DNA of 34,380 nt from Thermoplasmata archaeon (lineage in GTDB: Archaea > Thermoplasmatota > Thermoplasmata > Lutacidiplasmatales > UBA184). Below the pieces are notes generated by a model. The model ran no database searches and was not told the origin of the DNA. It saw only the letters and a program-made list of their open reading frames with translations. The position numbers and the translations under genes are program-made. Of the stretch, positions 6,635 to 14,580 are shown in pieces. The stretch lies in assembly GCA_030040625.1 (NCBI GenBank), contig JASHTI010000044.1, positions 1 through 34,380 of the forward strand, in the 5' to 3' direction. Each line of letters opens with the position of its first letter. Within the stretch, counting starts at the first letter, position 1.

Positions 6635-8584
6635 GTGTCCGAAGGCTCGCGGCACCTGGCGGCGATCATGTTCACGGACATGGTCGGCTATTCGGCGCTG
6701 GCGCAGGCCGACGAGGCGACCGCGCTGAAGGTCCTCGACCGCCACAACCGGCTTCTGCGGCCGCTCTTCGCCCAGCACGGGGGACGCGAGGTGAAGACGG
6801 TCGGCGACGCGTTCCTCGTCGAGTTCCCGAGTGCGCTGGAGGCGGTCCAGGGGGCGGTCGCGATCCAGCGGGCGCTGCACGAGTACAACGAAGGATCGGC
6901 CGAAGCATGGCGGATCCGGCTGCGGATCGGCGTCCACGTCGGCGACGTCGTGCGCGCCGGCGACGACGTCCTCGGCGATGCGGTGAACCTGGCGGCGCGG
7001 ATCGAGACCCTCGCCGAGCCCGAGGGGATCGCCCTCTCGCAGCAGGTCGTCGACCAGGTCCGCAACAAGCTGGACCTGCCGCTGGCCCGCCTCCCGAGCG
7101 TTCCGCTCAAGAACATCACGAACGCGCCGGCGGTCTATCGCGTGGTGCGCACCTGGCGGGGCGAGTCCGGACCGGCCGGGACGGCTCCCGCCCCGGCCGA
7201 CGGCCGCCACCTCGCGGTCCTCCCGCTCGCGAACATCAGCCCGGATCCGGCCGACGCCTACTTCGCCGACGGGCTCACCGAGGAGCTGATCTCGGTGCTC
7301 TCGCACGTCCCGGATCTCGGCGTGATCGCGCGGACGTCGGTCATGCCGTACAAGAGCCAGGCGAAGTCGATCGCTCAGGTCGGCGCCGAGCTGGGCGTCG
7401 ACACGGTCCTCGAAGGGAGCGTCCGGAAGGCCGGTCCCCGGATACGGATCACCCTGCAGCTCATCGACGTCGGCACCCAGCGCCACCTCTGGGCGGAGAG
7501 CTACGACCGGGAGCTCGACGACGTCTTCGCGGTCCAGAGCGACGTCGCCCGGCGCACCGGCGAGGCGCTGCGGCTCCAGCTGGCGCGGCGCGAGGGGAGC
7601 GCCGCGAGCCCGCGGCCCACCCCGAACCCGGCGGCCTACGATCTCTACCTGCGGGGCCTCGTCGCCGGCAACGACCTCACCCCGAGCCACCTCGCGGAGG
7701 CGGCGGCCTGCTTCCAGCAGGCGACCGAGCTCGATCCGACGTTCGCGGAGGCGTACGCGACGTGGGCCGACTTCTACGTCGCGGCGGCGGGCGACTCGGT
7801 CGCCATGCGCGAGGTGATGCCCCGGGCCCGCCAGCTCGCCGCCCGTGCCGTAGCGCTCGACCCCGCCTCCTCGGAGGCGCACGCCGCGCTCGGGAACATC
7901 GCCTTCCAGTCCGACCACAACTGGGAGCGGGCGGAGGAGGAGTTCCGCCGGGCGATCGCGCTCAACCCCAGCAACGTCTCGGCGCACCGCTTCTACGCCC
8001 TGATGCTGATCGCGCTCGAGCGGTTCGACGAGGCTCGGGAGATGACCCTGCGGGCGGCCCGGCTCGACCCCCGCGGTTCCCACCGCATGACGCTCGGGCT
8101 CGTCGAGCTTGGCGCCGGGCACTACGACCGAGCGATCGCGCTCGCCCAGGAGGAGGTCGACGCCGATCCGACGTCACTGAGCCGGCACATCGCCCGTGGG
8201 TTCTTCTGCGCCCGGGCGGGACGGCTGGAGGTCGCCCGCGCCGAGGCGGCGACCCCGGCGGCCGGGGCGAACGATGAGGAGCGGTACGATCTCGCCCTAC
8301 TCCGCGCCGTCGTCGGGCAGCCCGAGGCGGGGCGGGCGATGCTCGCCGAGATCGCGGGGGGCGGGCTGCGGACCTACATCTCCGGCACGCACCGTGCGAT
8401 GCTCCACGGCGCTGTGGGCGAGGGAGCGCGGGCGCTCGACCTCCTGGAGGAGGAGTTCCGGGAGGGCGACGCCGTGCTGTGGCTCTACTACCGGGGGCCC
8501 TGGTTCGACTCGATCCGGGGCGAGCCGCGGTTCCTCGCGCTCCTGCGCAGCTACGGCTTGTCGCCCGGTGCCCCGAGCGCTTAG
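6635..8584 (+). CDS. Class III adenylate cyclase with TolB-like domain and TPR repeats
   Basis: 649 residues in three parts. Residues 1-170 are a class III cyclase catalytic domain: metal Asp15 in FTDMVGYS and Asp58 in KTVGDAFLVEF, adenine-selecting Lys54 and Asp115, and transition-state Asn118/Arg122 in GDAVNLAARIE. All the catalytic residues I could check are present, so cAMP production is likely. Residues 190-320 resemble the TolB/FlgO-like domain common behind such cyclases (LAVLPLANISPD, YFADGLTEELI, VLEGSVRKAG, HLWAESYDREL). The rest is TPR-type repeats (FAEAYATWADFY, AHAALGNIAFQSD). No membrane span is seen, so it is cytoplasmic. This architecture is common in proteobacteria and rarer in archaea, which suggests horizontal transfer; the GC-rich codon use does not differ visibly from the neighbours. 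Confidence 0.92.
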   Translation: MSEGSRHLAAIMFTDMVGYSALAQADEATALKVLDRHNRLLRPLFAQHGGREVKTVGDAFLVEFPSALEAVQGAVAIQRALHEYNEGSAEAWRIRLRIGVHVGDVVRAGDDVLGDAVNLAARIETLAEPEGIALSQQVVDQVRNKLDLPLARLPSVPLKNITNAPAVYRVVRTWRGESGPAGTAPAPADGRHLAVLPLANISPDPADAYFADGLTEELISVLSHVPDLGVIARTSVMPYKSQAKSIAQVGAELGVDTVLEGSVRKAGPRIRITLQLIDVGTQRHLWAESYDRELDDVFAVQSDVARRTGEALRLQLARREGSAASPRPTPNPAAYDLYLRGLVAGNDLTPSHLAEAAACFQQATELDPTFAEAYATWADFYVAAAGDSVAMREVMPRARQLAARAVALDPASSEAHAALGNIAFQSDHNWERAEEEFRRAIALNPSNVSAHRFYALMLIALERFDEAREMTLRAARLDPRGSHRMTLGLVELGAGHYDRAIALAQEEVDADPTSLSRHIARGFFCARAGRLEVARAEAATPAAGANDEERYDLALLRAVVGQPEAGRAMLAEIAGGGLRTYISGTHRAMLHGAVGEGARALDLLEEEFREGDAVLWLYYRGPWFDSIRGEPRFLALLRSYGLSPGAPSA

Positions 8585-8621
8585 GTGGACGCCGGCCGGG
8601 TGCCCCCCGGCCCGCCGCGGC

Positions 8622-9896
8622 TCACGCGAGCGCCGCCGGCGGGGTCGGGGCCTCACGGCGTCCGGCGAGGAATGCCGGCAACAGCATCGCCGCCCCGGCG
8701 AGGGAGAGCGCGGCGGAGACCTCGAAGGCGAGCCCAGCGGTCCGATAGGTCCAGAGCGCTCCGACCAGGAGCGAGCCGCCGAGGATCGCCATCCCCTGGA
8801 TGAGGCCGAGCCAACCGTAGGCGGTCCCGGCGAGCGCCGCCGGCACGCGGCGGCCGACCCACGCCGACTCCGCGACCCCCTGGAGCGACACCTGGACCCC
8901 GGCGACCGAGAACGCCAAGATCCCGCCGAGGAGGCCCGAGTCGCCGATCAGGAACAGGTCGACGAGCGCGAACAGGGCGAACGACAGCGCGACGAACCCG
9001 AGTCCGGGAAGCCGGTCGACCCCGCGGCCGACCGGGTACGACAGGCCCGCGAAGATCAGGTTGTACAGCAGGTAGAGCAGGAGCGCGGCGACGACGGCCC
9101 CGGTCGCGGAGCCGCCCGAGCTCGGCAGAAGGTTCTCGCCGACTCTCAGGAGCGCGAGGAGGATGCTGAAGTATCCGAGCCCGAAGACCGCCTCCGCCAG
9201 CAGGAAGAGGCGGAACGAGGCCGGGAATTCGCGCCAGCCGGGCCGCGGGGCGGTCGGCTCGACGGCCGCGGGGCGCGCCGCCCGGTCCCGGACGAACAGC
9301 AGCAGGATCGCCACCGCCGCGAAGCCGGGGAGGACGCTGACCGCGAAGATCGTCCGGAAGCCGCTGAGGCCGCGGTCCAGCAGGAGCAGGATCGCCGTCA
9401 GCGTCCCCAGCACCGCGCCCAGCGAGTCGAGCGCCTGCTCAAGGCCGAAGGCGATCCCCTGGCTCTCGGCGGGGGTCGCGTTCGAGACGATCGCGCTCTT
9501 GATCGGCTGACGGGAGCCCCGCCCGAGCCAGGCGCCGACCCGGAGGATCAGCACCTCGGGCCAGACGACGGCGATCGCCAGGAGGCCGTGGCTGACCGTC
9601 GTCGTCAGGTAGCCGTAGGCCCCGCGGACCTTGCGCCCGGTCCCGGCCGCCCAGCGCGAGCCGGCGACCGTCTGGATGCCGCTCTGCGCGAACTGCGCCG
9701 CCCCGTCGACGAGCCCGACGATGAACGGGGAGGCGCCGAGCGAGAAGGCGAGAAAGAACGGTACGACCGGAAGGATCATCTCGTAGGACCAGTCCGCGAA
9801 CAGGCTGACGATGGAGATCGACCAGACGTCCGGGGGGATCCGCGGTCGACGGCCCGGTGTCCCGGGACCTCCCCTGCCCGGCGTCGGCGCGCCCAT
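8622..9896 (-). CDS. Major facilitator superfamily transporter
   Basis: 424 residues with about 12 membrane spans, the MFS layout. The loop GRGSRQPIKSAIVSNATPAE after span 4-5 resembles the conserved region of MFS drug or sugar exporters, and WSYEMILPVVPFFL in span 1 resembles a subgroup often annotated as drug or tetracycline-like exporters. The substrate is unknown. I chose the ATG at 9896 over the upstream GTG at 9935, because a TATA box (GGGATAAGCG, 9916-9925) lies inside the longer version and exactly about 25 bases before the ATG. It converges with the cyclase gene; 37 bases separate the stops. Confidence 0.88.
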   Translation of the reverse strand: MGAPTPGRGGPGTPGRRPRIPPDVWSISIVSLFADWSYEMILPVVPFFLAFSLGASPFIVGLVDGAAQFAQSGIQTVAGSRWAAGTGRKVRGAYGYLTTTVSHGLLAIAVVWPEVLILRVGAWLGRGSRQPIKSAIVSNATPAESQGIAFGLEQALDSLGAVLGTLTAILLLLDRGLSGFRTIFAVSVLPGFAAVAILLLFVRDRAARPAAVEPTAPRPGWREFPASFRLFLLAEAVFGLGYFSILLALLRVGENLLPSSGGSATGAVVAALLLYLLYNLIFAGLSYPVGRGVDRLPGLGFVALSFALFALVDLFLIGDSGLLGGILAFSVAGVQVSLQGVAESAWVGRRVPAALAGTAYGWLGLIQGMAILGGSLLVGALWTYRTAGLAFEVSAALSLAGAAMLLPAFLAGRREAPTPPAALA

Positions 9897-9915
9897 CGGC
9901 GGGGCTACGGGCCGT

Positions 9916-9925
9916 CGCTTATCCC
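9916..9925 (-). promoter_or_regulatory. TATA box of the MFS gene
   Basis: Minus-strand GGGATAAGCG is centred about 25 bases before the ATG at 9896. Its place inside the longer ORF argues against the GTG start at 9935. Confidence 0.5.
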
Positions 9926-9950
9926 TCCGCGGCACCGGCCCGCGGGGCCG

Positions 9951-10026
9951 TGGGCCCGGACGGATTTGAACCGTCGGTCAACCGGTTATGAGCCGGACGC
10001 TCTGAGCCGGGCTAAGCTACGGGCCC
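9951..10026 (-). tRNA. tRNA with CAT anticodon (elongator Met or Ile2)
   Basis: The minus strand folds as a complete cloverleaf: acceptor GGGCCCG/CGGGCCC, D stem GCTT/GAGC, anticodon loop CTCATAA (anticodon CAT), T arm GACGG-TTCAAAT-CCGTC, discriminator A and no encoded CCA. The first pair of the anticodon stem is a T-T mismatch. It lacks obvious initiator traits such as the A-T first pair. Elongator Met and lysidine/agmatidine-type Ile2 cannot be separated by eye. It lies 19 bases after tRNA-Asn and is probably on the same transcript. Confidence 0.93.
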
Positions 10027-10045
10027 TTCGCCGGTGACGGAGAGG

Positions 10046-10149
10046 CGCCGCCGAGCGGAATTTGGGGCGCGCGGCGTGCGGCCGCGGGCCTTTCGAACCG
10101 CTGACCTTTCGGTTAACAGCCGATCGCTCTGCCGCTGAGCTACGGCGGC
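10046..10149 (-). tRNA. tRNA-Asn(GTT) with a 32-base intron in the T loop
   Basis: The minus strand begins GCCGCCGTAGCTCAGCGGCA and has anticodon loop CTGTTAA (GTT, Asn) and T stem AGCGG. The T loop then breaks off after TTCGAA. Skipping 32 bases restores TTCGAA|T-CCGCT-CGGCGGC-G: a perfect T arm, a perfect 7-bp acceptor (GCCGCCG/CGGCGGC) and discriminator G73 as expected for archaeal Asn. Without the excision neither the T stem nor the acceptor pairs. No CCA is encoded. This is a split coding sequence for a functional tRNA rather than a pseudogene. Confidence 0.88.
10060..10091 (-). other. Archaeal-type intron in tRNA-Asn, position 59/60
   Basis: The intron starts with A, then forms a 10-base-pair hairpin with one C-C mismatch (GGCCCGCGGC / GCCGCGCGCC, loop CGCAC) and ends CCAAAT. 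With the exons it makes a bulge-helix-bulge: T stem GCGG/CCGC, 3-base bulge ATT, central helix TTCG/CCAA (three of four pairs), 3-base bulge AAA, then the intron helix. The cuts predicted in the two bulges (AA|A and AT|T) give exactly the restored T loop. This is the substrate shape of archaeal tRNA-splicing endonuclease. Confidence 0.82.
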
Positions 10150-10172
10150 ACCGGAGCGTCCGAGCCGGCATC

Positions 10173-10189
10173 GGTCTAATAGCCTTTCC
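10173..10189 (-). promoter_or_regulatory. Promoter of the tRNA-Asn/tRNA-CAT unit
   Basis: Minus-strand GGAAAGGCTATTAGACC has a BRE-like GGAAAGG and a TATA box about 30 bases before the tRNA 5' end. It overlaps the stop codon (TAG) of the upstream regulator gene. It resembles the 23S rRNA promoter (shared GAAAGGC and a TAATAG/TTAG core). Confidence 0.65.
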
Positions 10190-10568
10190 GGCTCGCGGGA
10201 GGCCGGTGCTCGTGCTCGGCGGCCCGCGCCTTGAGGTGCTGGATCTGTTCGGTCATCCGCTCGAGGGAGCGGTTGAGGGCGGCCCAGAACTCGCGCGCCC
10301 GATCGGTGACGACGGCGCCGTCGGCGCTCGGCTGGATCACGCCGTCCCGCTCGAGGAGGTGCAGCGAGTAGCGGGTCTTGTGGATCGGCAGCCGGAGCGC
10401 CTCGCTCAAGCGGATGATGCCGAGCGGGGGGCTCTTGGAGAGCCGCTCGAGGATGTCGACGTTCCGCACGAGCAGCCCCAGCTCCTCCTCGATCCGGTCG
10501 GCGAGGTCGGTCGGGCCGCTGCTGCCGGGCTCCGGCTCCACCTCCGGCGGCTCCTCGCGGTCGGCCAC
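10176..10568 (-). CDS. Winged-helix transcriptional regulator
   Basis: 130 residues. The middle (about 30-100) reads as a winged helix: LVRNVDILERLSKSPPLGIIRLSEALRLP, recognition helix HKTRYSLHLLERDGVI, wing QPSADGAVVTDRAREF. It is followed by a helical stretch (LNRSLERMTEQIQHLKARAAEH) that could be a dimer-forming coiled coil, and it has an acidic Pro/Glu-rich N-terminus. It probably binds DNA as a small archaeal regulator; the ligand and targets are unknown. It starts at GTG 10568. The region to the divergent glycosyltransferase is only about 70 bases and may hold promoters for both (AGTAA on one strand, TTACTT on the other). The tRNA promoter overlaps its stop. Confidence 0.7.
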   Translation of the reverse strand: MADREEPPEVEPEPGSSGPTDLADRIEEELGLLVRNVDILERLSKSPPLGIIRLSEALRLPIHKTRYSLHLLERDGVIQPSADGAVVTDRAREFWAALNRSLERMTEQIQHLKARAAEHEHRPPASRKGY

Positions 10569-10639
10569 AGTGCTCGCCGCCGAACGCGTCTGCGGTTACT
10601 TGAGGGTTGTCCGCGCCGGCCGGCCCGGCGCTCCGTCGG

Positions 10640-11860
10640 ATGAGCGGCGGGACCTCCGTTCCCGGGGACGGCGGCGCGCCCCGCCTGGTCCTCCTCACCG
10701 GCCTCGACCTCCGGGCCTACCGCGGCGGCGAGAAGTACGCCGCGACGCTCGCGCGCGAGCTCCAGGCCCGCGGCGTCCGGGTCCTGCTCTACAGCAAGGT
10801 CGATCCGAACGAGCCGCCGAGGCTCGCGATCGGAGAGCTCGCGACGACGGTCGGGGTCCCGTACCGCTTCTACCGACTCTTCTGGCTCCCCCGGCTGCCG
10901 CCGCTCCCGCTCGCCCCCCTCGCGTTCGTACGAACCCTCCGGGCGAGCGACACGATCTTCACGCTCGAGTCGACGCCGCGGTTCACCGCGCTCGTCGTGC
11001 TCCTCGGGCGCCTCCTCGGACGACGGGTCGTCGTCGGGCTCCACGACCCGACCCAGGTCGATCGGCTCGCCGCCGAGGTCCGGGGACCCCCACCCGCCCG
11101 CTGGCGGGCCCGCCTCTTCGTCCGCTTCCTTCGGGGAGCGGACGCCGTCCACACGATCAATGCCGCCCAGGCGGCGACGCTCCGGGCCGCGGGCGCCCGG
11201 TCGAACGTCGCGATGGTCAACTCGTTCACGACGGCGGAGCCTCGCCCGCGCCGCCCCGGCCGTCCGTCGACGTTCGAGGCGTTGTTCGTCGGCCCGCTCG
11301 AGCGGGAACAGAAGGGGATCGACCTCCTGGTCGAGGTCGCCCGGCGGGTGCTCGCCGCAAGGCCCGAGGTCCGGCTCACGATCGTCGGGGCCGGCCGGGA
11401 CCGGGGGCTCGTGGAGGCGCTGGCGCACGACGAGCCGGACCGGGTGCGGCTGCTCGGTTTCGTCGCCGAACGCGAGCTCGCCGACGTTTACGCGTCGGCC
11501 GACGCGCTGTGGTTGACCTCGCGGGCCGAGTCGTTCTCGCTGGTCGCCCTCGAGGCGTTCACCCAGGGCGTCCCGGTCGTCGGCTTCGCGCTGCCCGGCC
11601 TCCACGACGTGACGGAGATCTACCCCGAAGGGCGGGTCGCGCCGTTCGACACCGAGGGCTTCGCCCGCTCCGCGGAGACGCTGGTGGATCGGTGGAGGGA
11701 GACCCCGGCGGAGTATGCGACCCTGCGGGAGCGCCTGCGCCGGGAGGCCGTCGCCCGCCTCGGAGCCCGCGTCCAGGTCCCGAAGCTCGCCGCGATGCTC
11801 GGGCTCCGGATCGAAGAGCTCGCCGTCCCGCCGGAGGCACCGCGGCCGGGAGTCGGCTAG
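10640..11860 (+). CDS. GT4-family glycosyltransferase
   Basis: 406 residues with the two Rossmann-like halves of GT-B enzymes. The N-terminal half has LVLLTGLDLRAYRGGEKYA, and the C-terminal half EALFVGPLEREQKGIDLLVE, LTIVGAGRD, VRLLGFVAERELADVYASAD and the donor-binding RAESFSLVALEAFTQGVPVVG (E-x7-E signature: Glu in AESFSLVALE). It transfers a sugar from a nucleotide donor to a lipid, glycan or protein acceptor not shown by the sequence. The ATG at 10640 is preferred over the TTG at 10607. Its stop shares the tetranucleotide CTAG with the stop of the convergent VOC gene. Confidence 0.9.
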   Translation: MSGGTSVPGDGGAPRLVLLTGLDLRAYRGGEKYAATLARELQARGVRVLLYSKVDPNEPPRLAIGELATTVGVPYRFYRLFWLPRLPPLPLAPLAFVRTLRASDTIFTLESTPRFTALVVLLGRLLGRRVVVGLHDPTQVDRLAAEVRGPPPARWRARLFVRFLRGADAVHTINAAQAATLRAAGARSNVAMVNSFTTAEPRPRRPGRPSTFEALFVGPLEREQKGIDLLVEVARRVLAARPEVRLTIVGAGRDRGLVEALAHDEPDRVRLLGFVAERELADVYASADALWLTSRAESFSLVALEAFTQGVPVVGFALPGLHDVTEIYPEGRVAPFDTEGFARSAETLVDRWRETPAEYATLRERLRREAVARLGARVQVPKLAAMLGLRIEELAVPPEAPRPGVG

Positions 11861-12264
11861 CGCCGCTTCCGACGGGGGCGGGCCGGCCCGAACGCCTCGA
11901 GCCAGTTGCCGTCCGGGTCCTTGACGTAGACGATCCGCTGCCGCCCCTCGACGAACTCGAGGGCCGGGCGGGCGCCGGCGCGGAGCGCGCGGCGCTTCCA
12001 GGCGAGCGGGTCCTTCGCGTAGAATCCGAGGTGGTCGAACTCGGTCCCGTGCCGGATCGGCTCGAAGTAGCGGCTCTTCGGCGGGTAGTAGTTCAGCTCG
12101 AGCCGATGGTACGAGCCTGGGAAGCGGAGCTGGATCCAGACCCCGCCGTGCTCCATCGTGCCCCGGCTCCGCACGCGAAAGCCGAACCGCTCGTAGAACC
12201 GGAGCGCCCGGGCCACGTTCCGCACTCGGAGACCGGAGTACAGGAACCGCACGTCCCGCGTCAT
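11857..12264 (-). CDS. VOC-fold (glyoxalase/dioxygenase superfamily) protein
   Basis: 135 residues with the paired beta-alpha-beta-beta-beta units of the vicinal-oxygen-chelate fold: LYSGLRVRNVARALRFYERFGF at the start and FDHLGFYAKDP then RIVYVKDPDGNWLEAF at the end. Likely metal ligands are His (FDHLGF) and the final Glu (WLEAF). The family includes lactoylglutathione lyases, dioxygenases and resistance proteins, so the substrate is open. A TATA box at 12286-12296 is about 27 bases from the ATG at 12264 but only about 15 from the upstream ATG at 12276, so I use 12264. Confidence 0.85.
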   Translation of the reverse strand: MTRDVRFLYSGLRVRNVARALRFYERFGFRVRSRGTMEHGGVWIQLRFPGSYHRLELNYYPPKSRYFEPIRHGTEFDHLGFYAKDPLAWKRRALRAGARPALEFVEGRQRIVYVKDPDGNWLEAFGPARPRRKRR

Positions 12265-12285
12265 TGGAGCGGCCATCGCCCCCGG

Positions 12286-12296
12286 GGGAATAACCC
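12286..12296 (-). promoter_or_regulatory. TATA box of the VOC gene
   Basis: Minus-strand GGGTTATTCCC is positioned for a leaderless start at the ATG 12264. Confidence 0.5.
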
Positions 12297-12322
12297 TGCG
12301 TGGGCGCGTGGGCGCCCGCCGC

Positions 12323-14467
12323 TCAGGCGTCCGGGCTCGCGGCCGGGGCGAGGACGATCCGTGCGTCGACCGCGATCGCGCCCTGCCCCTCGGGGCGGAC
12401 GATCAGCGGGTTGAGGTCGAGTTCGGCGATCTCCGGCCGCTCGACGGCGAGCTGGGAGATCCGCTCGATCGCCTCGGCGAGCGCGGGCAGGTCGCTCGGC
12501 GGCTCGCCACGGACCCCCCGCAGGATCGGATAGCCCCGGACCGACTGGATCATGTGCTCGGCCGACAGCGGGCGCATCGGCGCCAGGCGGAAGGCGACGT
12601 CGCGCAGCGTCTCCACGTAGATGCCCCCCATGCCGAACACGACGATCGGTCCGAAGACCGGATCGCGCTGGAGCCCGACGAGCACCTCCTTGCCCCCCCG
12701 GACCTCGGACTCCACCTCGTAGCCGTCGATGCGCGCGTTCGGCGCCGCGGCTCGGACGGCGCGCTCCATGCGCCCCCAGGCGTCCCGCAGCGACGCCGCG
12801 TCGGCGAGCCCGACCGCGACCCCCCCGACGTCCGTCTTGTGCGAGATCGCCGCGGAGGCGACCTTCAGAACGACCGGGTAGCCGAGGCGTCCGGCAGCGT
12901 CCACGGCCTCCGCTTCGGAGTGGACGAGGGTCGACGGAGGGAACCGGATGCCGTACGCCGTCAGAACGCCGCGGGCGGCGAACTCGGGGAGAACGGTCTG
13001 CCCGGCCCGCCGCGCCCGCGCGATCTCCTCCGTCGCCCGGGCGCTGTCGACCTCGAACGAGCGGACCGGGCGGTGCGGCCGGGTGCGCCAGTCGTGGTAG
13101 CGGGCGAGGCCGGCGAGCCCCTCGACCGCCTCCTCCGGGAACGTATACGTCGGAACTCCGGCGCGCTCGAGGAGGGCGACCTCGCTCGAGAGGTCGGTCA
13201 GCCCGAAGAGGCAGGCGACGACCGGCTTCGCGGCGGTGGCCCGCGCCTCGAGAAGCGCTTGTGCCACGGTCTCGCCGGTCATGGTGCCGGTCGGCGTCGC
13301 GATCACCAGCGCTCCGTCGATCCCGTCGGCCCCCAGCAGGCTCCGCAGCGCGAGCCGGTACTCCTCCGCGCCGGCGTCCGCGGTCATGTCCAGCGGGTTC
13401 GCCACCGCCGCGATCGACGGGAGCCGGCTCGCGAGACCGCGGCGGATCGTCTCGGGGAGCGGGGGGAGCTCCAGGCCCTGCCGTATGGCGGCGTCCGCGG
13501 CGACGATCCCCGGGCCGCCGGAGTTCGTGAGGATCACGAGCCGGGGACCGCCCAGCTCGAGCCCGGTGGAGAAGATCTTGGCGAGGCGGAACAGCCCGCC
13601 GAGCGAGTCGACCCGCTGCACCCCCGACTGGGCGAAGACGGAGTCGTACAGCTGGTCGCGACCGGACTGGGCGAGCGAGCCCGTGTGGCTCTTGGCGGCC
13701 CGCTCCCCGACCGAGGTGCGACCGCTCTTGATCACGAGCACGGGCTTGCGTTCCGTGACCTCCCGGGCCGCCTCGAGGAAGCGCCGCCCGTCCGCGAGGC
13801 TCTCGACGTACAGCAGGATGACGCGGGTCCGCTCGTCGCGGCCCAGCGCGGCGAGCAGGTCGTTCTCGTCGACGCCGGCTCGGTTCCCGACCGAGACGAA
13901 CCGGGAGAAACCGATCCGCTCCGCCGCGCCGTACTTGAGGATCCCCGCGCCGAGGGCGCCGCTCTGCGAGACGAAGGCGATGTTGCCCGCCGGGGGGAGC
14001 GACTCGCTGAACGTCGCGTTCAGGCTGACGGCCGGGTCGGTGTTGAAGACGCCGAAGCAGTTCGGGCCGACCAGCGACATCCCGTGGTCGCGGGCCCGCC
14101 GGACGACCTCCGCCTCGAGCACCGCCCCGGCGTCGCCGACCTCGCGGAACCCGGCGGAAATGACGATCGCGCCGCGTGCGCCGACCCGCCCCAGCTCGTC
14201 GATCGTCTCGGCGACCCGCGGGGCCGGCACGATCACGACCCCGAGCTCGGGCGGCTCCGGCAGGGAGCGAAGGTCCGGGTAGCACCGGACCCCGCCGACG
14301 CTCTTCCAGGACGGGTTCACCGGATAGGCGACGCCCTGGAAGCCCGCGGCGAGCAGGTTGCGGAAAAGACTGGTGCCGACCTTACCGGGCCGGTTCGACG
14401 CGCCGATCACGGCGACCGACGCCGGCCGGAACAGCTCGTCCAGCTCCTCGGACCGCCCGACGCTCAT
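12323..14467 (-). CDS. acd: ADP-forming acyl-CoA synthetase (acetyl-CoA synthetase), alpha-beta fusion
   Basis: Converts acyl-CoA, ADP and phosphate to acid, CoA and ATP, the energy-saving step of archaeal fermentation. The 714-residue protein joins both subunits. Residues 1-460 are the alpha part: CoA-binding Rossmann domain with VAVIGASNRPGKVGTS, then two ligase domains with phospho-His261 in AAKSHTGSLAQS. Residues 480-710 are the beta ATP-grasp part, with GYPVVLKVAS and the second swinging His543 in ISHKTDVGGVAVGL. Both histidines of the relay are present. The acyl substrate is not fixed: acetyl-, propionyl- or branched and aryl-CoA are possible. A CGCTAAGCG box sits about 25-30 bases before the ATG. 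It would use acyl-CoA from the pyruvate oxidoreductase encoded at 28753-31719. Confidence 0.93.
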   Translation of the reverse strand: MSVGRSEELDELFRPASVAVIGASNRPGKVGTSLFRNLLAAGFQGVAYPVNPSWKSVGGVRCYPDLRSLPEPPELGVVIVPAPRVAETIDELGRVGARGAIVISAGFREVGDAGAVLEAEVVRRARDHGMSLVGPNCFGVFNTDPAVSLNATFSESLPPAGNIAFVSQSGALGAGILKYGAAERIGFSRFVSVGNRAGVDENDLLAALGRDERTRVILLYVESLADGRRFLEAAREVTERKPVLVIKSGRTSVGERAAKSHTGSLAQSGRDQLYDSVFAQSGVQRVDSLGGLFRLAKIFSTGLELGGPRLVILTNSGGPGIVAADAAIRQGLELPPLPETIRRGLASRLPSIAAVANPLDMTADAGAEEYRLALRSLLGADGIDGALVIATPTGTMTGETVAQALLEARATAAKPVVACLFGLTDLSSEVALLERAGVPTYTFPEEAVEGLAGLARYHDWRTRPHRPVRSFEVDSARATEEIARARRAGQTVLPEFAARGVLTAYGIRFPPSTLVHSEAEAVDAAGRLGYPVVLKVASAAISHKTDVGGVAVGLADAASLRDAWGRMERAVRAAAPNARIDGYEVESEVRGGKEVLVGLQRDPVFGPIVVFGMGGIYVETLRDVAFRLAPMRPLSAEHMIQSVRGYPILRGVRGEPPSDLPALAEAIERISQLAVERPEIAELDLNPLIVRPEGQGAIAVDARIVLAPAASPDA

Positions 14468-14490
14468 CCACCGACTCCGACCGCGCTGGG

Positions 14491-14500
14491 ACGCTTAGCG
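14491..14500 (-). promoter_or_regulatory. TATA-like box of the acyl-CoA synthetase gene
   Basis: Minus-strand CGCTAAGCGT ends 23 bases before the ATG at 14467. The same word precedes the gene at 5607. Confidence 0.45.
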
Positions 14501-14580
14501 CCACGCCCGAGGAGTGCCCCGCCCGTCAAGGGTGGCGGTCGAGCCCCGGAGGGCCCGGGCCCGACCGCCGGGGGGCGTTC

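Noticed and set aside
10046-10149. Degenerate tRNA pseudogene
   Set aside because: Removing the 32-base insert restores every stem and the T loop, and the insert folds into a splice motif, so it is a tRNA with an intron.
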